From Jacaranda mimosifolia (taxonomy: Eukaryota; Streptophyta; Magnoliopsida; Lamiales; Bignoniaceae), in contig CM032131.1 of the NCBI GenBank assembly GCA_018894105.1, positions 6,288,501 through 6,352,500 on the forward strand: 64,000 bases of DNA, written 5' to 3'. The translations under genes and the position numbers were made by a program. Positions within the stretch are counted from its first letter, which is position 1. Every line of letters starts with the position of its first letter. The notes under the pieces were generated by a model, which made no database searches, was not told where the DNA came from, and saw only the letters and a program-made list of their open reading frames with translations. This document shows positions 1 through 12,489 of the stretch, one piece after another.

Positions 1-712
1 CTAACACTACAGTACACATGCTAAAAGCACAGTGTAATTACACAAACAGGAACAGAAATAGTGAGTTGAGTACAAAAACTTGGACATTGCAGAATAACAA
101 AAACATAATACCACTAGAAATCTACATGCACATATAGTTCAGTCAAGGCTAATTCTCAAACCAAACCTAATCTATATGCAGATTTAGGGCTAAAATTGCA
201 AAAATCTAAATCCTAAATCAAATCTAAAATGATTACATTAGCATATATACTCAAAAAATCAATCCTAGTAAGCATGACACAATCATTAATAGCATAACAG
301 AGAAAAGCTAATGCTTGAACCACACATGGATTTTGAAAACGTCAAAAACCAAGACATGTTCATACCATATATATACAGATCTACCCCATTTCTTGACAAT
401 ACATAAAAGATAAGTAAATTTTGTATAGAAAAATGCAAATGTTCCACAAATTGAAACTAAATTCATGACTAAAACCATATCAACATCATGTTTGAGCAAA
501 ACATGAAGCCTAACAACGATGACCCAATAGATTATAATCTTAAATCAAAGAAAAGTGTAATAAGTCCTAGATTTTGTCCAACATAAAGTAAACTCGTACA
601 ATTTTTTCAAGTAATTTAACAAGCCTATGCTAGTTTGAGCTTCACACATACTGCTATGTACAAAACTAGGGGCAGGCATTTGGGTTGGCGTTTTAGGTAC
701 TCGACTTGACTT
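1..712. other. Intergenic stretch with no recognised feature
   Basis: AT-rich sequence with no coding region I can support on either strand. The short open frames at 308-499 and 545-745 have no recognisable motifs. The segment 664-720 contains GGGCAGGCATTTGGGTTGG, which resembles the end of a hAT-type element, but no matching partner was found. Confidence 0.5.
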
Positions 713-720
713 GATCGAGA

Positions 721-1525
721 TAGGGTTGTCAATGGGAGGGATCACCCTACCTAGGCCCGTATCCTAAAATACCCAAAGAAAAATACCCTATAATTTATCC
801 TACCCTAACATACCCAAAACAATGGGACCCTAACCCTACCCTACTCTATTTAAAACCCAAGACCTATTGGGCCTAGTTTATTGGACTTATGTTTTTAATG
901 TATAAACTAATTTTCTCAATATAAAAATATTATTTAGCAGATGATACAAAACATATATATATATATTTCTACATTTAATCTAATTTAGTCATTAAATTAA
1001 ATTAAATTAATATTTATTTTTAATTTTTCATTCATTAATAAAGTTTTTATTAACAAAGTTATATTCATTAATAAAATTAATTTTATTAACAAAGTTCTTA
1101 TTAACAAAGTTTATTCCCTGGATTATTAATTTTAATATTGTTAGTTTTATTAATGAAGACTATTTAATTGTTACTATTTCCATTGCACTATATATATTAA
1201 CTTTGTTAATTTTATTAATTTAATTTAATTTTTAATGAAAAAAACTATTTAACTGCTACTATTCATTTACATATTGTAATTTTTATATATAAATAGTTTA
1301 TTATTAGTATAGATTTAATTTCAGCATAGATAATTTTTAGATTAATAGGTTAAATTTAAGTGCAAGGTAATGGTTAATTTTTGGGTATGTGTATATGGGT
1401 AATTTAAAGGTATGGGCCCTACCTATACCCATTATATTATCTTTAATTAGTATGGGTACAGGTATGGGTATGAGTATAACTCTTTGTGCATGGATAAGGT
1501 AATACCCTACTCATTGACATGCCTA
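721..1525. mobile_element. Non-autonomous hAT-type element (MITE)
   Basis: The left end reads TAGGGTTGTCAATGGGAGGG, and the right end, read in reverse complement, is TAGGCATGTCAATGAGTAGG. This gives a terminal inverted repeat of about 20 bp with a few mismatches. The flanks are an imperfect 8-bp target duplication, GATCGAGA (713-720) and GATTGGGA (1526-1533), 6 of 8 identical. An 8-bp duplication and a TAGGG...TGTCAATG terminus fit the hAT superfamily. The interior is very AT-rich, has no open frame, and carries subterminal blocks built of GGGTA/TACCC words. It cannot encode its own transposase. Confidence 0.7.
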
Positions 1526-1533
1526 GATTGGGA

Positions 1534-2151
1534 GATGCACCATTGAAACCTAGTTGATCGATGCTCTACATCCGAGCCGCTATTTGGGCATTGAATCAAG
1601 GCCTAGTAAAGTACCGAGTACCTGGTAATTTAATTAAAAAAAAAACTTAAAACAATAAACCACAGTGAGCATAGCAAAAAAAGAAACATAAGCACATTAC
1701 ACATGGCTCCCCCTCAAAAAGAGTTTTTGTTTTTATTTTCTAATCCCTTCCCCTCTATTTTCTTCCCCTCCCAACTAACCTCCCGTCTGCCACCTGCCGG
1801 CCACTGTCGTTTGCCTGCTCACATGCACTCACGGAGTCACGATCAAGGTATGAAATGTCACATAAAGACTTGGAATGCGAGACTTTTAGTTTAGGATTTT
1901 CTTGGTAAAATTTAGTTTTTTTAGTCTCTCACTTTTCTTGCAAAACTTTTATATTCTATGTATTTATATATATATTCTACTATTATCTATTATATATGTA
2001 GTTGTTAATTTTTTAGTTTATTGTATAGTTATTAATGGATGTGGGTCAAAACTAATAAGTATGTTGGGTGGAAGGTTTATTGAATGGGGATTTACATGTG
2101 AAATAACTGTTTCTTTTATTTTGATTTTTCCTTTCTCTTTATGACTAAATG
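1534..2151. other. Spacer without recognised gene
   Basis: Includes a short open frame beginning MAPPQK at 1703 in a pyrimidine-rich stretch, but no domain, splice context or homolog is apparent. I see no promoter, RNA gene or repeat here that I can name. Confidence 0.4.
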
Positions 2152-4396
2152 TGAAAAAGTATGTAACATAAAGACCCCTGAAATAAAGCAAATAAAACTA
2201 AATCAAAACTTGACTACACACCTCCCAAGGATTAAATCATGCTGTAAAATGGATTTGGAAGAAGGATAAATACCTTGAATGCTCAAAAATCCAAGGAAGA
2301 ATCAAGAGAAGCTCGAACACTTCAAAGCTGTCACCAGTCAGCGTAGCAGAATTCCGGAAACTTTTGCCCTATCAAACCACCTTTGATTTGGATGAAATTT
2401 TGATAGCACCTCTCCAACACCTTGAAGAATGTCCAATAAAAATTTCACTAAAATCAGAAATTGGAAAGTGCTCCAAATGTGCCTCCAACCGGATTGCCCT
2501 GCAGTGGATCTCCAAAGAGCAAAGCTATCCAAATGTCTAGCCCCTAATGAAATGATTCACACACCATACGAAAGCTTCAATTAAACCTTAGTCAGCTGGA
2601 AAACCAAGGTATGAAGAAATGATGAAGGCTGAATTTAGGAGGGAAGGTGAAGAAGAAGGTATGAAACTTCAATACATGAGTGAATCACACAATTCGGAGG
2701 GAAAAAGGGAATCTAGCATGAATGCTTGCATTTTGGCCGCCCACTCTCTATTTATAGAGGAGGCAAGGTGTGATGGTATCACACCTCCCATGAGGTGAGG
2801 CACCACCTAAGCTAGGCATGGGGCATGTGAAATGTGAATTTCACTTGTATTTGGATTTCATTTGGAATCTTCATTTCATCTCATGAAATATCATACAAAT
2901 AAATTATAAATGCACCTCAAATGAACTCCTTTATTTGAATTTTCCTCCAAAATTAATTCTTCACATTAATTAAATTAAACCCTTAATTTAATTAATTAGT
3001 CTTGACTTAACTCCTTAAGTCAACTGACTTAACTCCTTAAGTTAGAAGGTGTTAACTTAACCCCTTAAATTAACTTGACCAATTCATAGTTATATGACAC
3101 AAATTAAATTAACTCCTTAATTTAATTGCTCTAATTTAACACCTTAAATTATTTTGACCAATTTAACAAGTAAATCAATCAAGCCAAAATGACCAAACAT
3201 TAGCTAACCATTTTTCCTCCACAAAATCGGTTACTATAAATGTTTTTAAATCTTAGAAAATTATCTTCATCAAATAGAACTTCCTATTGGTTTTTGTGGG
3301 TTATCCATTAGGTTATACCATTCATTGAACATTGGCTCACAACTCTTGTGATATTTAGAATATCAAAATATTCACATTAGTTTAAAAATCTTTAAACTAA
3401 AAACTCAATTCAATTAATCTCCATTAATTGAAGAGTACCCAATCTCTATGGTCGATGTCCAACCTCAAGCCCATGGAGTCCAACTAAGTGGCCGAAATGA
3501 ATATGCTCTTGGAGAACCATTCTAACTATACGCTTGTCATGCAAATATGGTCTTTTCATATCCTATATCCCGAAAGAGGCTTTGGGTAAGATATTTGCCG
3601 GTTCCCTAATAGCCTTAATAACTATGTTTCTATTCCAATGTTCGATTCCCTTTTATGATCTCATCTTTGGCAAACTCATTTTCCAAATTGTCATACTGCC
3701 TTGTGCAAGGATTTCATGGAATCGATCATTATAGAATACGTAGGAGGTGCACTCGTCCTTCACAACAACGAGGAGATGGATCCCATCTTAGATCTCATAA
3801 ACCTCCATGCCTAAGTATCTCATACGCAAGCTCAACTCGAATAACCCGCAGAGTGGTCAAGGAAGAGCCAAAGTATGAGGACGTAAACACATGATTACCA
3901 TGGATCCGTAGGTCAAAAGACCAATTATATGCACTAGCGTATGCTGGAGAACTTGCCACTACCAACTTGCTACTGTGGCTATCTAGTGGATTCTCTGGGC
4001 GGGCCTTCAGTCAACTTGTTCTCTAACAAGCACCCACTAACATGCACCCATGTCTAACATGAATTGCTCATGAAACGGAGTAATAGCCAACCCCTTGGAT
4101 TTATGCATCGTTAGTGCAAGTCTATCCGAATCTTAGATACCCTGTCTCATAAGGTTCTATGACTTGGAATATTTTAAGATTACGATTGGGTAAGACTTAT
4201 TTCATGATCACCACCCAGTGTGTGACCGAGTCCCATAGTCTTGTGTGATCTAAAGACTTCAACCAAATGGTAGTGAAGTAAATTAAGCATAAGATGAAGA
4301 TAACCATTGAAATATGAATATCATTTAATCAAAATTGTATCATAAGTGAAATAGTTTACATGCCAATCTAATTAGCTGTGGGGCATTATTCTAACA
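2152..4396 (-). repeat. 3' LTR of Copia-1
   Basis: 2245-bp LTR. On the minus strand it begins TGTTAGAATAATGCCCC at 4396 and ends in TTCA at 2152. Its start is homologous to the other LTR copies here (12476, 14344, 15514, 36666, 51089, 58961). The pre-LTR side (4397-4411) is a degraded polypurine tract. Pol-derived sequence abuts it on the right, as expected for a 3' LTR of a minus-strand element. Confidence 0.88.
2748..2757 (-). promoter_or_regulatory. TATA box of the Copia-1 3' LTR
   Basis: CTATAAATAG on the minus strand, in the same relative place as CTATATATAG-like motifs in the other LTR copies. It is the likely core promoter at the U3/R junction. The transcript start is not determined. 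Confidence 0.6.
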
Positions 4397-4409
4397 ATTT
4401 CTCATTTAC

Positions 4410-7400
4410 CTTAAAGCGAATTCCCCATAGTCTTAAGACCTATCTTTTCAAGATGTCCTTCAAGGACCTTTTGTATTAGGGGTCTTGTTAGTAGATCTGC
4501 TATATTCTCTTTTGAGGCTACCCTCTCCACTCGGATGTTGCCTCTATCAATGATATCTCAAATTAAATGATATCGCCTTAAAATATGCTTGGATCGTTGA
4601 TAAGATCTTGGCTCTTTGGCTTGCACCACCGCTCCGTTGTTGTCACAGAAGACAACTACAAGCTCAGCAATGCTAGGCACTACATCCAACTCTTGGATGA
4701 AGTTTTTCATCCAAACACCTTTATGCAGCTTTTGAAGCTATAATCTGTTCTGTCTTTGTGGTTGAATCAACTGTGGTGCCTTGTTTGGAACTCTTCCAAC
4801 TCTCCGTGCTGCCGTTAAGGCAAAATATAAATCTAGATGTAGATTTTAAGTTATCTACATCGGATTGGAAACTAAAGTTCAAAAATCCCATGAGTTTTAA
4901 TTCTCCATTGATGTATACCAAAAACAAATCCTTAGTCCTTTTTAAGTACTTAAAGATTGCTTTAGTGGCTTTCCAATGCCATTCACTGGGGTCAGATTGA
5001 AAGCGCTCGTAACACTTAAAGCGTGTGCTACATCTGGCCTTGTACATTGAACGGCATACATTATGCTCTCTATAGCCGACGCATAAGGTTTGTAGGACAT
5101 CTCATGTCTCTCATCGTCAGTCTTAGGGGCCATAGACTTACAAAGATGAAGACCGTGTCCCATAGGGATGAATCCCTTCTTAGATTCTTCAAGACTAAAC
5201 CTCTTTAGTATCTTGTCAATGTATGGTATTTTGGAAAGCTCCACCATCCTCCTCAATCTATCTCTACAGATACATATTCCTAATACGTACGACGCTTATC
5301 CTAAATCCTTCATGAAGAATTTAGTAGATAATCATGCTTCAATACACTCTAACATTTCTTTCTCATTCCTAATGAGAAGAATGTCATCGATATAAAGCAT
5401 AATAAATTGTACACTACTTTTACTAGCCTTCTTATACACACAAGGTTCATACACTTTTTTGACAAGGCTAAACTATTTGACTGTCTTATCAAAATGTATG
5501 TTCCAACTTTGGGACGCCTGTTTGAGTCTATAAATGGATCTATTGAGTTTGCAAACCTTTTGCTCACTCCCGTTGGATGTAAAACCTTGTGGTTGCTCCA
5601 TATATATTTCTCTTTCAATGTTTCCATTGAGGAAAGTGGTTTTTACATCCATTTACCATATCTCATAGTCATAATATGCAGTTATGGCAAGTAAAATCCT
5701 AATGGACTTAGGCGTAGTGACCGGTGAAAAAGTTCCCTCAAAATCAATATTGGGTCTTTGAGTATAACTTTTTTCCCCTAGTTGTGCCTTAAAGATCGTA
5801 ACCTACATCAACTCCTAGCTTTTACTTATAGATCCACTTGCAACCAATGGGTACTATACCCTCCGGTGGATCTACCAAAGTCCATACTTTGTTGGAGTAC
5901 ATATAGTCTATTTTGGATTTCAAGGTATCTAGCCGATGCCCGGAATCTATGTCCAATATAGCTTCTTCTTAGGTCTTCGGATCATTATCTAATTGGCCGT
6001 CTTATGAAGGAATTCGAACCTTTTGGGTTGTGTACAAGGCTCATGATGTTCACTTATTTCTACTGCTTATGGGATTTGTTGATCTTCTTGAGCTTCATCA
6101 AGTTCAACAGCAACGCTATTTCTATCTTATAGAAATTGCTTTTTCAAATAGTAGGCATTCCTTGGAACAAACAACTTTTGTTCCAAGAGATCATAGCAAT
6201 AATAACCCAAAGACTCTCTTGGGTATTCCACAAACTTGAACAAGGTGGATCTACTAACCAACTTGTCTCCCACTAGCTGCTTGATGTAAACGAGAGACCC
6301 CTAAACTCTTAGAAAAGAGTAATATGGTGCTTTACCATACCACATCTCATGCGGTATTTTTGGCACCGACTTTGAGGGTAGCATGTTAAGTAATCTCGCT
6401 GCCGTTTGTAAGGCATATCCCCAAAAGGATATAGGGACATCAAAAAAGCTCATCATGGAACATACCATGTCCAACAAGGTACGATTTCTCCTCTCAGCTA
6501 CTCCATTCTGTTGGGGTGTGCCGGGTGGAGTCCATTGAGAGAGAATCCCATTCTTATTTAGATAATTCAAGAATTTGGTACTTAAGTATTCTCTCCCTCA
6601 ATCCGATTGAAGAGCTTTAATACTTAGTCCCTTTTGCTTTTCTATTTCATTCCTATTCTCTTGTACCTTTCAAAGGCTTCAAACTTATACTTCATAAGGT
6701 ACCTTTTTCTAAACTGAGTATGATCCTTGGTGAGGTGATGAAGTATGAGAGCCTTCTCCCACACTAACTCTTAGTGGTCCACAAACATCCATATGGATCA
6801 AATCCAAAGGACTTGTGGTGCACTCTGTTTGTTCTATAAAATGAGTCTTGGTCCTTTTTTCCTTTAAACAATACTCACAAGTAGGAAGATCCTCAATGCC
6901 ACTAACATTTAGTGCTTTGAGAACTTCTAACTTGCTCATCCTTTTTTTGGAAATATGTCAAAGTCTTGTATGCCCTAAGATGGAATCTTCTTGGTTATCT
7001 AATTTTCTTTTACTTGATTGAATGTGCATCAATGAAGGTTGAGAATCCAAAATGTACAATCTATTATTTAATATACCTTGTGCAATTAAAGAACCATTCT
7101 TTAATGCTTTCAACATCCCAATAGATATAGAAAAATCATATCTTTCATTATCTAAAATGAGATTAGAAATAATGTTCTTAACAAGATTGAGTACATAGTA
7201 GCAAAGATCAAGTACAATATAGGAATTCCCCAAGTCCAACTTAATTACGCCTTCAACCATGGCTACAGCTTTTGCTCCATTTCTAAGGCAGAGGATCATA
7301 TCCCCTTCATTGAGACTTCTTCTTCGTTCCATCCCATGTAACGAATTACAAAGGTGAGAACCACATCCAATATCAAATACCGATAAAGAAGAATTTGTCA

Positions 7401-7608
7401 TTAAGTGCATTTTAATAGAGTACATACCCTTCCTAAGGGTGCCAAGGTATTCCTTGAAATTTATTTTCCAATGTCTTTTCTTGCCATAATAGAAACTAGT
7501 AGCATCGGCTTTAGCCTCTTTCTTTTTCTTGATTCCCATCGAACCTTTCAAGGGTTGCTTTCCCTCAGAGGAAGAAGTCTTCTTCGTTTTTACCTCCTTT
7601 CTTAGCAC
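4410..7608 (-). pseudogene. Copia-1 pol relic (protease, integrase, RT, RNase H)
   Basis: Broken polyprotein read on the minus strand. The protease-like part has FDIGCGSHLC where the family has D-[ST]-G, so the active-site motif is altered. The zinc-knuckle region just before it has lost its cysteines (YYGKKRHWKINF). The GAG-pre-integrase/integrase part (6709-6939, LPTCEYCLKEKRTKTHF then LDLIHMDVCGPL) and the integrase core end (6301-6570, NGVAERRNRTLLDMV) are easily recognised. Reverse transcriptase lies at about 5000-5800 and keeps an intact YIDD catalytic box at 5383-5394. The RNase H region is at 4600-5050 (FQSDVDNLKSTSRFIFCLNG). Numerous stops and frameshifts separate these pieces, so no functional protein is expected. 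Confidence 0.88.
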
Positions 7609-7609
7609 C

Positions 7610-8257
7610 CCTAGGGTACTTAGACTTGGGGGAGAAAATAAGCATAAGAGGCTTGTATTTCTTTATAGTCGCCTTGACGGTCACTAACATATTGACCAAT
7701 TCGTTGATCATTACTTCTTGCTTAGTTATGTTGAAGTTCACAACAAATTAGTCAAAGGAGCTAGGTAATGATTGAAGGATCAAATCCACATAGAGCTCAT
7801 TGTCCATGACTACGTCTAATTAACCAAGCTTCTAAATGAGACCAATCATCTTAATTAGGCCATGGTCATGGACACTTGAGCCCTCATTCATTCTGGTCCG
7901 AAAGAGCTCTTTAGATAATGAGAACCTTTCATGTCTAATTTGCCTACTATACAACTCTTGTAGGTGCAGATGGATCTCATAAGCGGTTTTCATGTGCTTA
8001 TGAGACTTTTGGAGCTTATTAGATATAGAATCCATCATGAGATATCTTTTTTGTAGATCATGATCTACAAACTTCATGAACACTTCACGTGCTTTATAAG
8101 TGGCATCATCACCAATAGTGTCAGGCGGACTTTGAGTAAGCACATAGGTCTTCTTTTCGGAATCAAGTATAATCATGAGGTTTCTATGCCAATCTTGGAA
8201 GTTAAGCTCAGTGAGTTTATTAGTTTCCAAAACAACATTGAGTGGATTCTTAGTCAT
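7610..8257 (-). pseudogene. Copia-1 gag relic
   Basis: Begins MTKNPLNVVLETNKLTELNF at 8257, the typical start of this copia Gag group, and stays open for 141 codons to 7832 before frameshifting. Conserved blocks include DWHRNLMIILDSEK, HMKTAYEIHLHLQELY and SVHDHGL. Gag packages the element RNA into virus-like particles. The start codon is supported by the matching position in the relatives at 32890 and 54812. Confidence 0.85.
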
Positions 8258-10246
8258 TTGATTTGAGATTTAAAAAATCTACAAAGGTGAAAAAGAGAGT
8301 ATAAGTATGTGATTGGATATTGATATTGAAAACATGTTTATGGACTTTCAAGCATGTTTTTCTCCCACTATTTTATCAAATTCCTCACCCCTTGGAAGAA
8401 TTATGGAAATCTCATTTCCTAGTGAGAATCAAGGCCCTCAGCACTTGTAAGTGGACCCCCATGATGAGTGATATCCACAAACAATCAAAAGGTAAGCAAC
8501 TTTTGCTAATTGCATCTTTATGCAACCCTTAATATATTTTGCCTCACTTTTTATATAGATTAACTTGATGTGTGCCCTCAAGATTACTCGGTGTTAAGTT
8601 GGACCTACCAATCAAACTTTGATTTAAGACCGCTCCATGTCATGCCACGTGATGTGAGCTATTTCATGGGAAGCATCAAATCAAAGGTGCATCATATGCT
8701 AAGTATATGATCACAACTTTCTACCTAAGTGTGACCCTTGTGATGAGTGATATCACACAAAGATAGTAGCATTGTCATGTCATATACTATTGGTAGAAGG
8801 CATGATTAATTAAAACTCCTTTTAATTTGTATCCATTTTGACTTAATATTTGAAAGGCACTTAGACTCTTCTTAGTGGAGGGATTTTATTGCTTGCAAAA
8901 ATCTCATCAATTTTATCTTTTTATTTAGGTTTTCTATATTCTAACCATGCATCTCATACATCAATAGGATATGGAAAGCATAAATAAGTAAATGCGCCTA
9001 GCATGCTCCTTGGGTGGGATGACCATAAGCCTTAACCAACTAGCGCACTTAGAGCTATAGGTGCACTACTTAGTTGATTTTAAGTAGGTTGATTAAATCT
9101 AACTATTACATAAATGTATCCCCATAAATTCATGGGTCTTCATGCCTCCAATTGTCTTCTTGTCCCTTTGGAACAATTACATGGGAAAAGAAATCCTCAC
9201 AACTAGTAATTCTACTCTCATAACATTTACAAGATAGAAATCAAGAGGCATGCAAGCCCCAATTTAATATAACCCTTTTCAACAACTTGAAACAAATAAA
9301 ATCAATATTAAAGGCTCATGATCATCCTCATTCATTGATTCATTCATCATCCATTCAACAATAAAATGAACAATAAATCAAGAATTGACATTCAATTCCA
9401 TAATTAAATGCTTATCTCATAAACAATTAATTAACTAGCAAAAATAAGCATAACAATTATACATATCATTTTTGCACCAAATTGAAAATTAACTTGAACA
9501 AGATTTTAAAAGCATTCAAATATGTCCAATATTGCTTTGAACACTTACACAATATTTGTGCATCAAAATAAGGATGAAATAATCAAGTTTGATAGACCAA
9601 AAACAACAAAATAGCACAAAATGGGTTTTAGAGTGACCTTGGGCGAGCCGCTACCCAACCAGCCGCCTGGGCACGCAACGGGTATGCACAAAGGCATGCC
9701 CATGGTCGTGCCAAGCTGCTGCTAGGTAGGGTGGCAGCCTTTCTACAATTCACACCGATCAACCATTTATGCACCATTTTTTGTTTTTGCCACTTCAAAC
9801 CATATAGATACCTCCATAACATCATTTCAAACAAATTTTGATAAATTTCCATATTATAAACACCTTTAAAAAATGGAAATTAAAGTGCTCAAACATGCTT
9901 TAAATATCAAGTTTAAGTGAGACCAAAAATCTCCAATAATCTACAATCTAATTGGATCCAAAAATGACAAAAACACCTTAAGGCCAAATTTGACATGCTA
10001 CATCAACATATAACATCGTAAAATGCTAAATCAAAATTTAACATTATCATCAACAAATAAAAAACATACTAACATATGAATTAACTTTTAAAACACATAT
10101 TATCATAATTCAATTCATCGTCAAAGGAGCCACAAACAACATCATCAAAACACTCCAATACATGAATTTGATCAAGTATTTGGAGATCTAGATTAATTCA
10201 TCACATGAATCAATCAAACAAAAAATCCAAATTAAAGCCTAAAATA
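8258..10246 (-). other. Copia-1 5' untranslated leader, about 2 kb
   Basis: Sequence between the primer binding site and the gag start. It is AT-rich and has no conserved open frame, but it aligns in blocks with the leaders of the two other copia copies (30939-32889 and 54813-56683). A GC-rich island at about 9630-9740 stands out from the AT-rich background. The open frame at 9628-9852 falls in that island and looks incidental. Confidence 0.7.
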
Positions 10247-10259
10247 GGCTCCGATACCA
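10247..10259 (-). promoter_or_regulatory. Primer binding site (initiator-Met tRNA), Copia-1
   Basis: TGGTATCGGAGCC on the minus strand, one mismatch from the plant initiator-methionine tRNA 3'-end complement TGGTATCAGAGCC. It starts 2 nt inside the 5' LTR end. It marks the start of minus-strand DNA synthesis and proves orientation. Confidence 0.85.
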
Positions 10260-10261
10260 CT

Positions 10262-12476
10262 TGAAGTCAATTGTAGCACAAGGATCCAATTAATAAAGCA
10301 CAAAAAAGCTAAATCAAACTTGGATACACTCAATCCAAGTATCAAATCATGCTTTTAATTTAGATTTGGTTTTAGAAAATTACCTTGATTTCCCAAAATC
10401 CGAGGTAGAAGTGAAGACAAGCTTGAACACTTCAAATCTATCTCCTCTTGGCGCAGCAGAATTCCGGAAACTTTTGCCCTAGAAAACCACCTCTGATTTG
10501 GCTGAAATTTGGACAGATCCTCTCCAACACCTTAAAGAATGTCCAGTAAAATCTTTAGGAAAATAAGAAATTAGGAAGTGCTCCAAATATGCCTCCAACA
10601 GGATTGCCCTACAGTGGATCTCCAAAGAGCAAAGCTATCCAAGTGTCTAGCCTCTAACGAAATGATCCACACACCATAGGCTAGCTCCAATAAACCTCTA
10701 GAGAGATGGAACTACAGAAGATAAAGAAGTGAAGAAAGCCAATTTTAGGAGGAGAGGATGAAGAAAGTGCATAAAACGTCAACACATAAGTGGATCACAC
10801 TTTTGGAGTGGAAAAAGATAATCTAGCATGAATTCTTTGCTTGTGGCCGGCCACCTCTATTTATAGAGGAGGGAGGGTGTGATGCAAGTTGGCATCACAC
10901 ATCCCATAAGGCTTAGCGCCACCTGAGCAAGCTAGTTGCATGTGAAATGTGAATTTTACTTGCATTTGAATTTCATTTGCAGTCTTCATTTGATCTCATG
11001 AAATGTCATCCAAATTATTTCTAAATGCAAATCAAATGAACTCCTTCATTTGAATTTTTCTCCAAAATTAATTATTCACATTAATTAAATTAACTCCTGA
11101 ATTTAATTAATTGGTCTTGATTTAACTCCTTAAGTCAACTAACTTAACTACTCAAGCTAGAAGTTGTTAACTTAACTACTTGACTAATAAATTTTCACAT
11201 GGCACCAATTAAATTAATTCCTTAATTTAATTGGTCTAACTTAACTCCTTAAATTCTTTTTATGAATTTAACAATTAAATCAATCAAGCTAAAATGACAA
11301 AAAATTAGTCAATCATTTTCCTACACAAAATCGGTCATAAGGAAAATTTTCTAACTCTTAGAAAATTCCTTTCATCAAATAGAACTACTTATTGGCTTTT
11401 GTGTGTGATCCATTAGGTTCTACCATTCATTAGACATGGGCTCACAACTCTTGTGATGTTTAAAATATTGAAATATTTACATTAGTTTAAACTCCTTTAA
11501 ACTAATGACTCAATTCAATTAATCTCCATTAATTGAAGAGTATCCAATCTTCATGGTCGATGTCCAACCTCAAGCCAATAGAGCCCAACTAATTGACCGA
11601 AATGAATATGCCCTTGGTGAACCATTCTAGCTCTGCACTTGCTATGCAAATACGGTCCTTCTGTCTCTTATCTCCCAAAAGAGGCCCAGGATAAGATATT
11701 TGTCGGCTCTTTAACAACCTCGATAACTCTGTTTCTATTCTCAATATTCAATTCCCCTTTATGACATCATCTTTGAAAAAATCTTTTTCTAAATTGTTGT
11801 ACTACCTTGGGCAATGATTTCATGGAATTGATCATTATAGAATACATAGGAGATGCACTCAACCTTCACAACTATTTATAAGGGTGGATGTGTGATGCAA
11901 GTTGGCATCATACCTCCTATGAGGTTAACCCACAGAGTGGTAAAGGAAAAGTCAAAGCATGAAGACCTAAACACATGGTTACCATGGATCCTCAGGTCAA
12001 AGGACTAAATATATACACTAACATAAGTTGGAGAACTTACTACTACCGACTTACCACTATGGCTATCTAGTGGATTCTCTGGGTGGGCCTTCAGTGAACT
12101 TGTTCTCTAACAAGCACCTACTAACATGCACCCATGTCTAACATGGATTGCTAATGAAACAGAGCAATATCCAACTCATTGGATTTATGCATCGTTAGTG
12201 CACGTATATTTGAATCTTAGATGTCCTATCTCATAAGAGTCTACGACTTGAAATATTTTAAGATCACGACCATGTAAGACTTGTTCCATGATCACCACCC
12301 AGTACGAACCAAGCCCATAGTCTTGTGTGATCTAAAGGCTTCAACCAAATGCTAGTGAAATAAAATAAGCATAAGATGAAGATAGCTATTTATAATGAAT
12401 ATTATTCAATCAAGATTGTATCACAAGTGAAATAGTTTACATGCTAATCTAATTGGCTGTGGGGCACTATTCCAAC
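10262..12476 (-). repeat. Shared central LTR (5' LTR of Copia-1, 3' LTR of Copia-0)
   Basis: 2215 bp, TGTTGGAATAGTGCCCC at 12476 to TTCA at 10262 (minus strand). A polypurine tract (GCAAGCGGAAGAT) precedes it at 12477-12489 and a primer binding site follows it, so it has an internal region on both sides. At 11872-11925 a U3 piece present in the sister LTR is replaced by a second copy of this LTR's own TATA-region segment. The normal TATA box lies at 10857-10866. Confidence 0.85.
10857..10866 (-). promoter_or_regulatory. TATA box of the central copia LTR
   Basis: CTATAAATAG on the minus strand at the position conserved among the LTR copies. A second copy of the surrounding segment, with TATAAATAG, is at 11872-11880. 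Confidence 0.6.
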
Positions 12477-12489
12477 AATCTTCCGCTTG

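Larger units (their letters stand above)
2152..12476 (-). mobile_element. Ty1/copia retrotransposon, long-LTR family (Copia-1)
   Basis: Minus-strand element read from 12476 down to 2152: 5' LTR (10262-12476), primer binding site, about 2 kb of leader, gag, then pol in the order protease, integrase, reverse transcriptase, RNase H, a degenerate polypurine tract, and 3' LTR (2152-4396). Integrase before reverse transcriptase defines Ty1/copia. RT and RNase H motifs look most like the Tork/Angela group with long LTRs, but that lineage call is an inference. All coding parts contain stops and frameshifts. The 5' LTR is shared with a second, deleted internal region upstream (12477-13628), so this is part of a three-LTR tandem array. 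No 5-bp target duplication is found at the outer ends of the array. Confidence 0.88.

Noticed and set aside
1703..1894. Open frame starting MAPPQK as a possible host exon
   Set aside because: Short, pyrimidine-driven composition, no domain, no splice context, no neighbouring exon.
2162..2176. TGTAACATAAAG as the 3' LTR end of Copia-1
   Set aside because: The solo LTR at 15514-17726 with its CAATC duplication shows that the LTR extends 10 bp further, to the TGAAAAAG at 2152.
9628..9852. 74-codon minus-strand frame as a gene
   Set aside because: It covers the GC-rich island of the Copia-1 leader; the matching island in Copia-3 has no equivalent frame.
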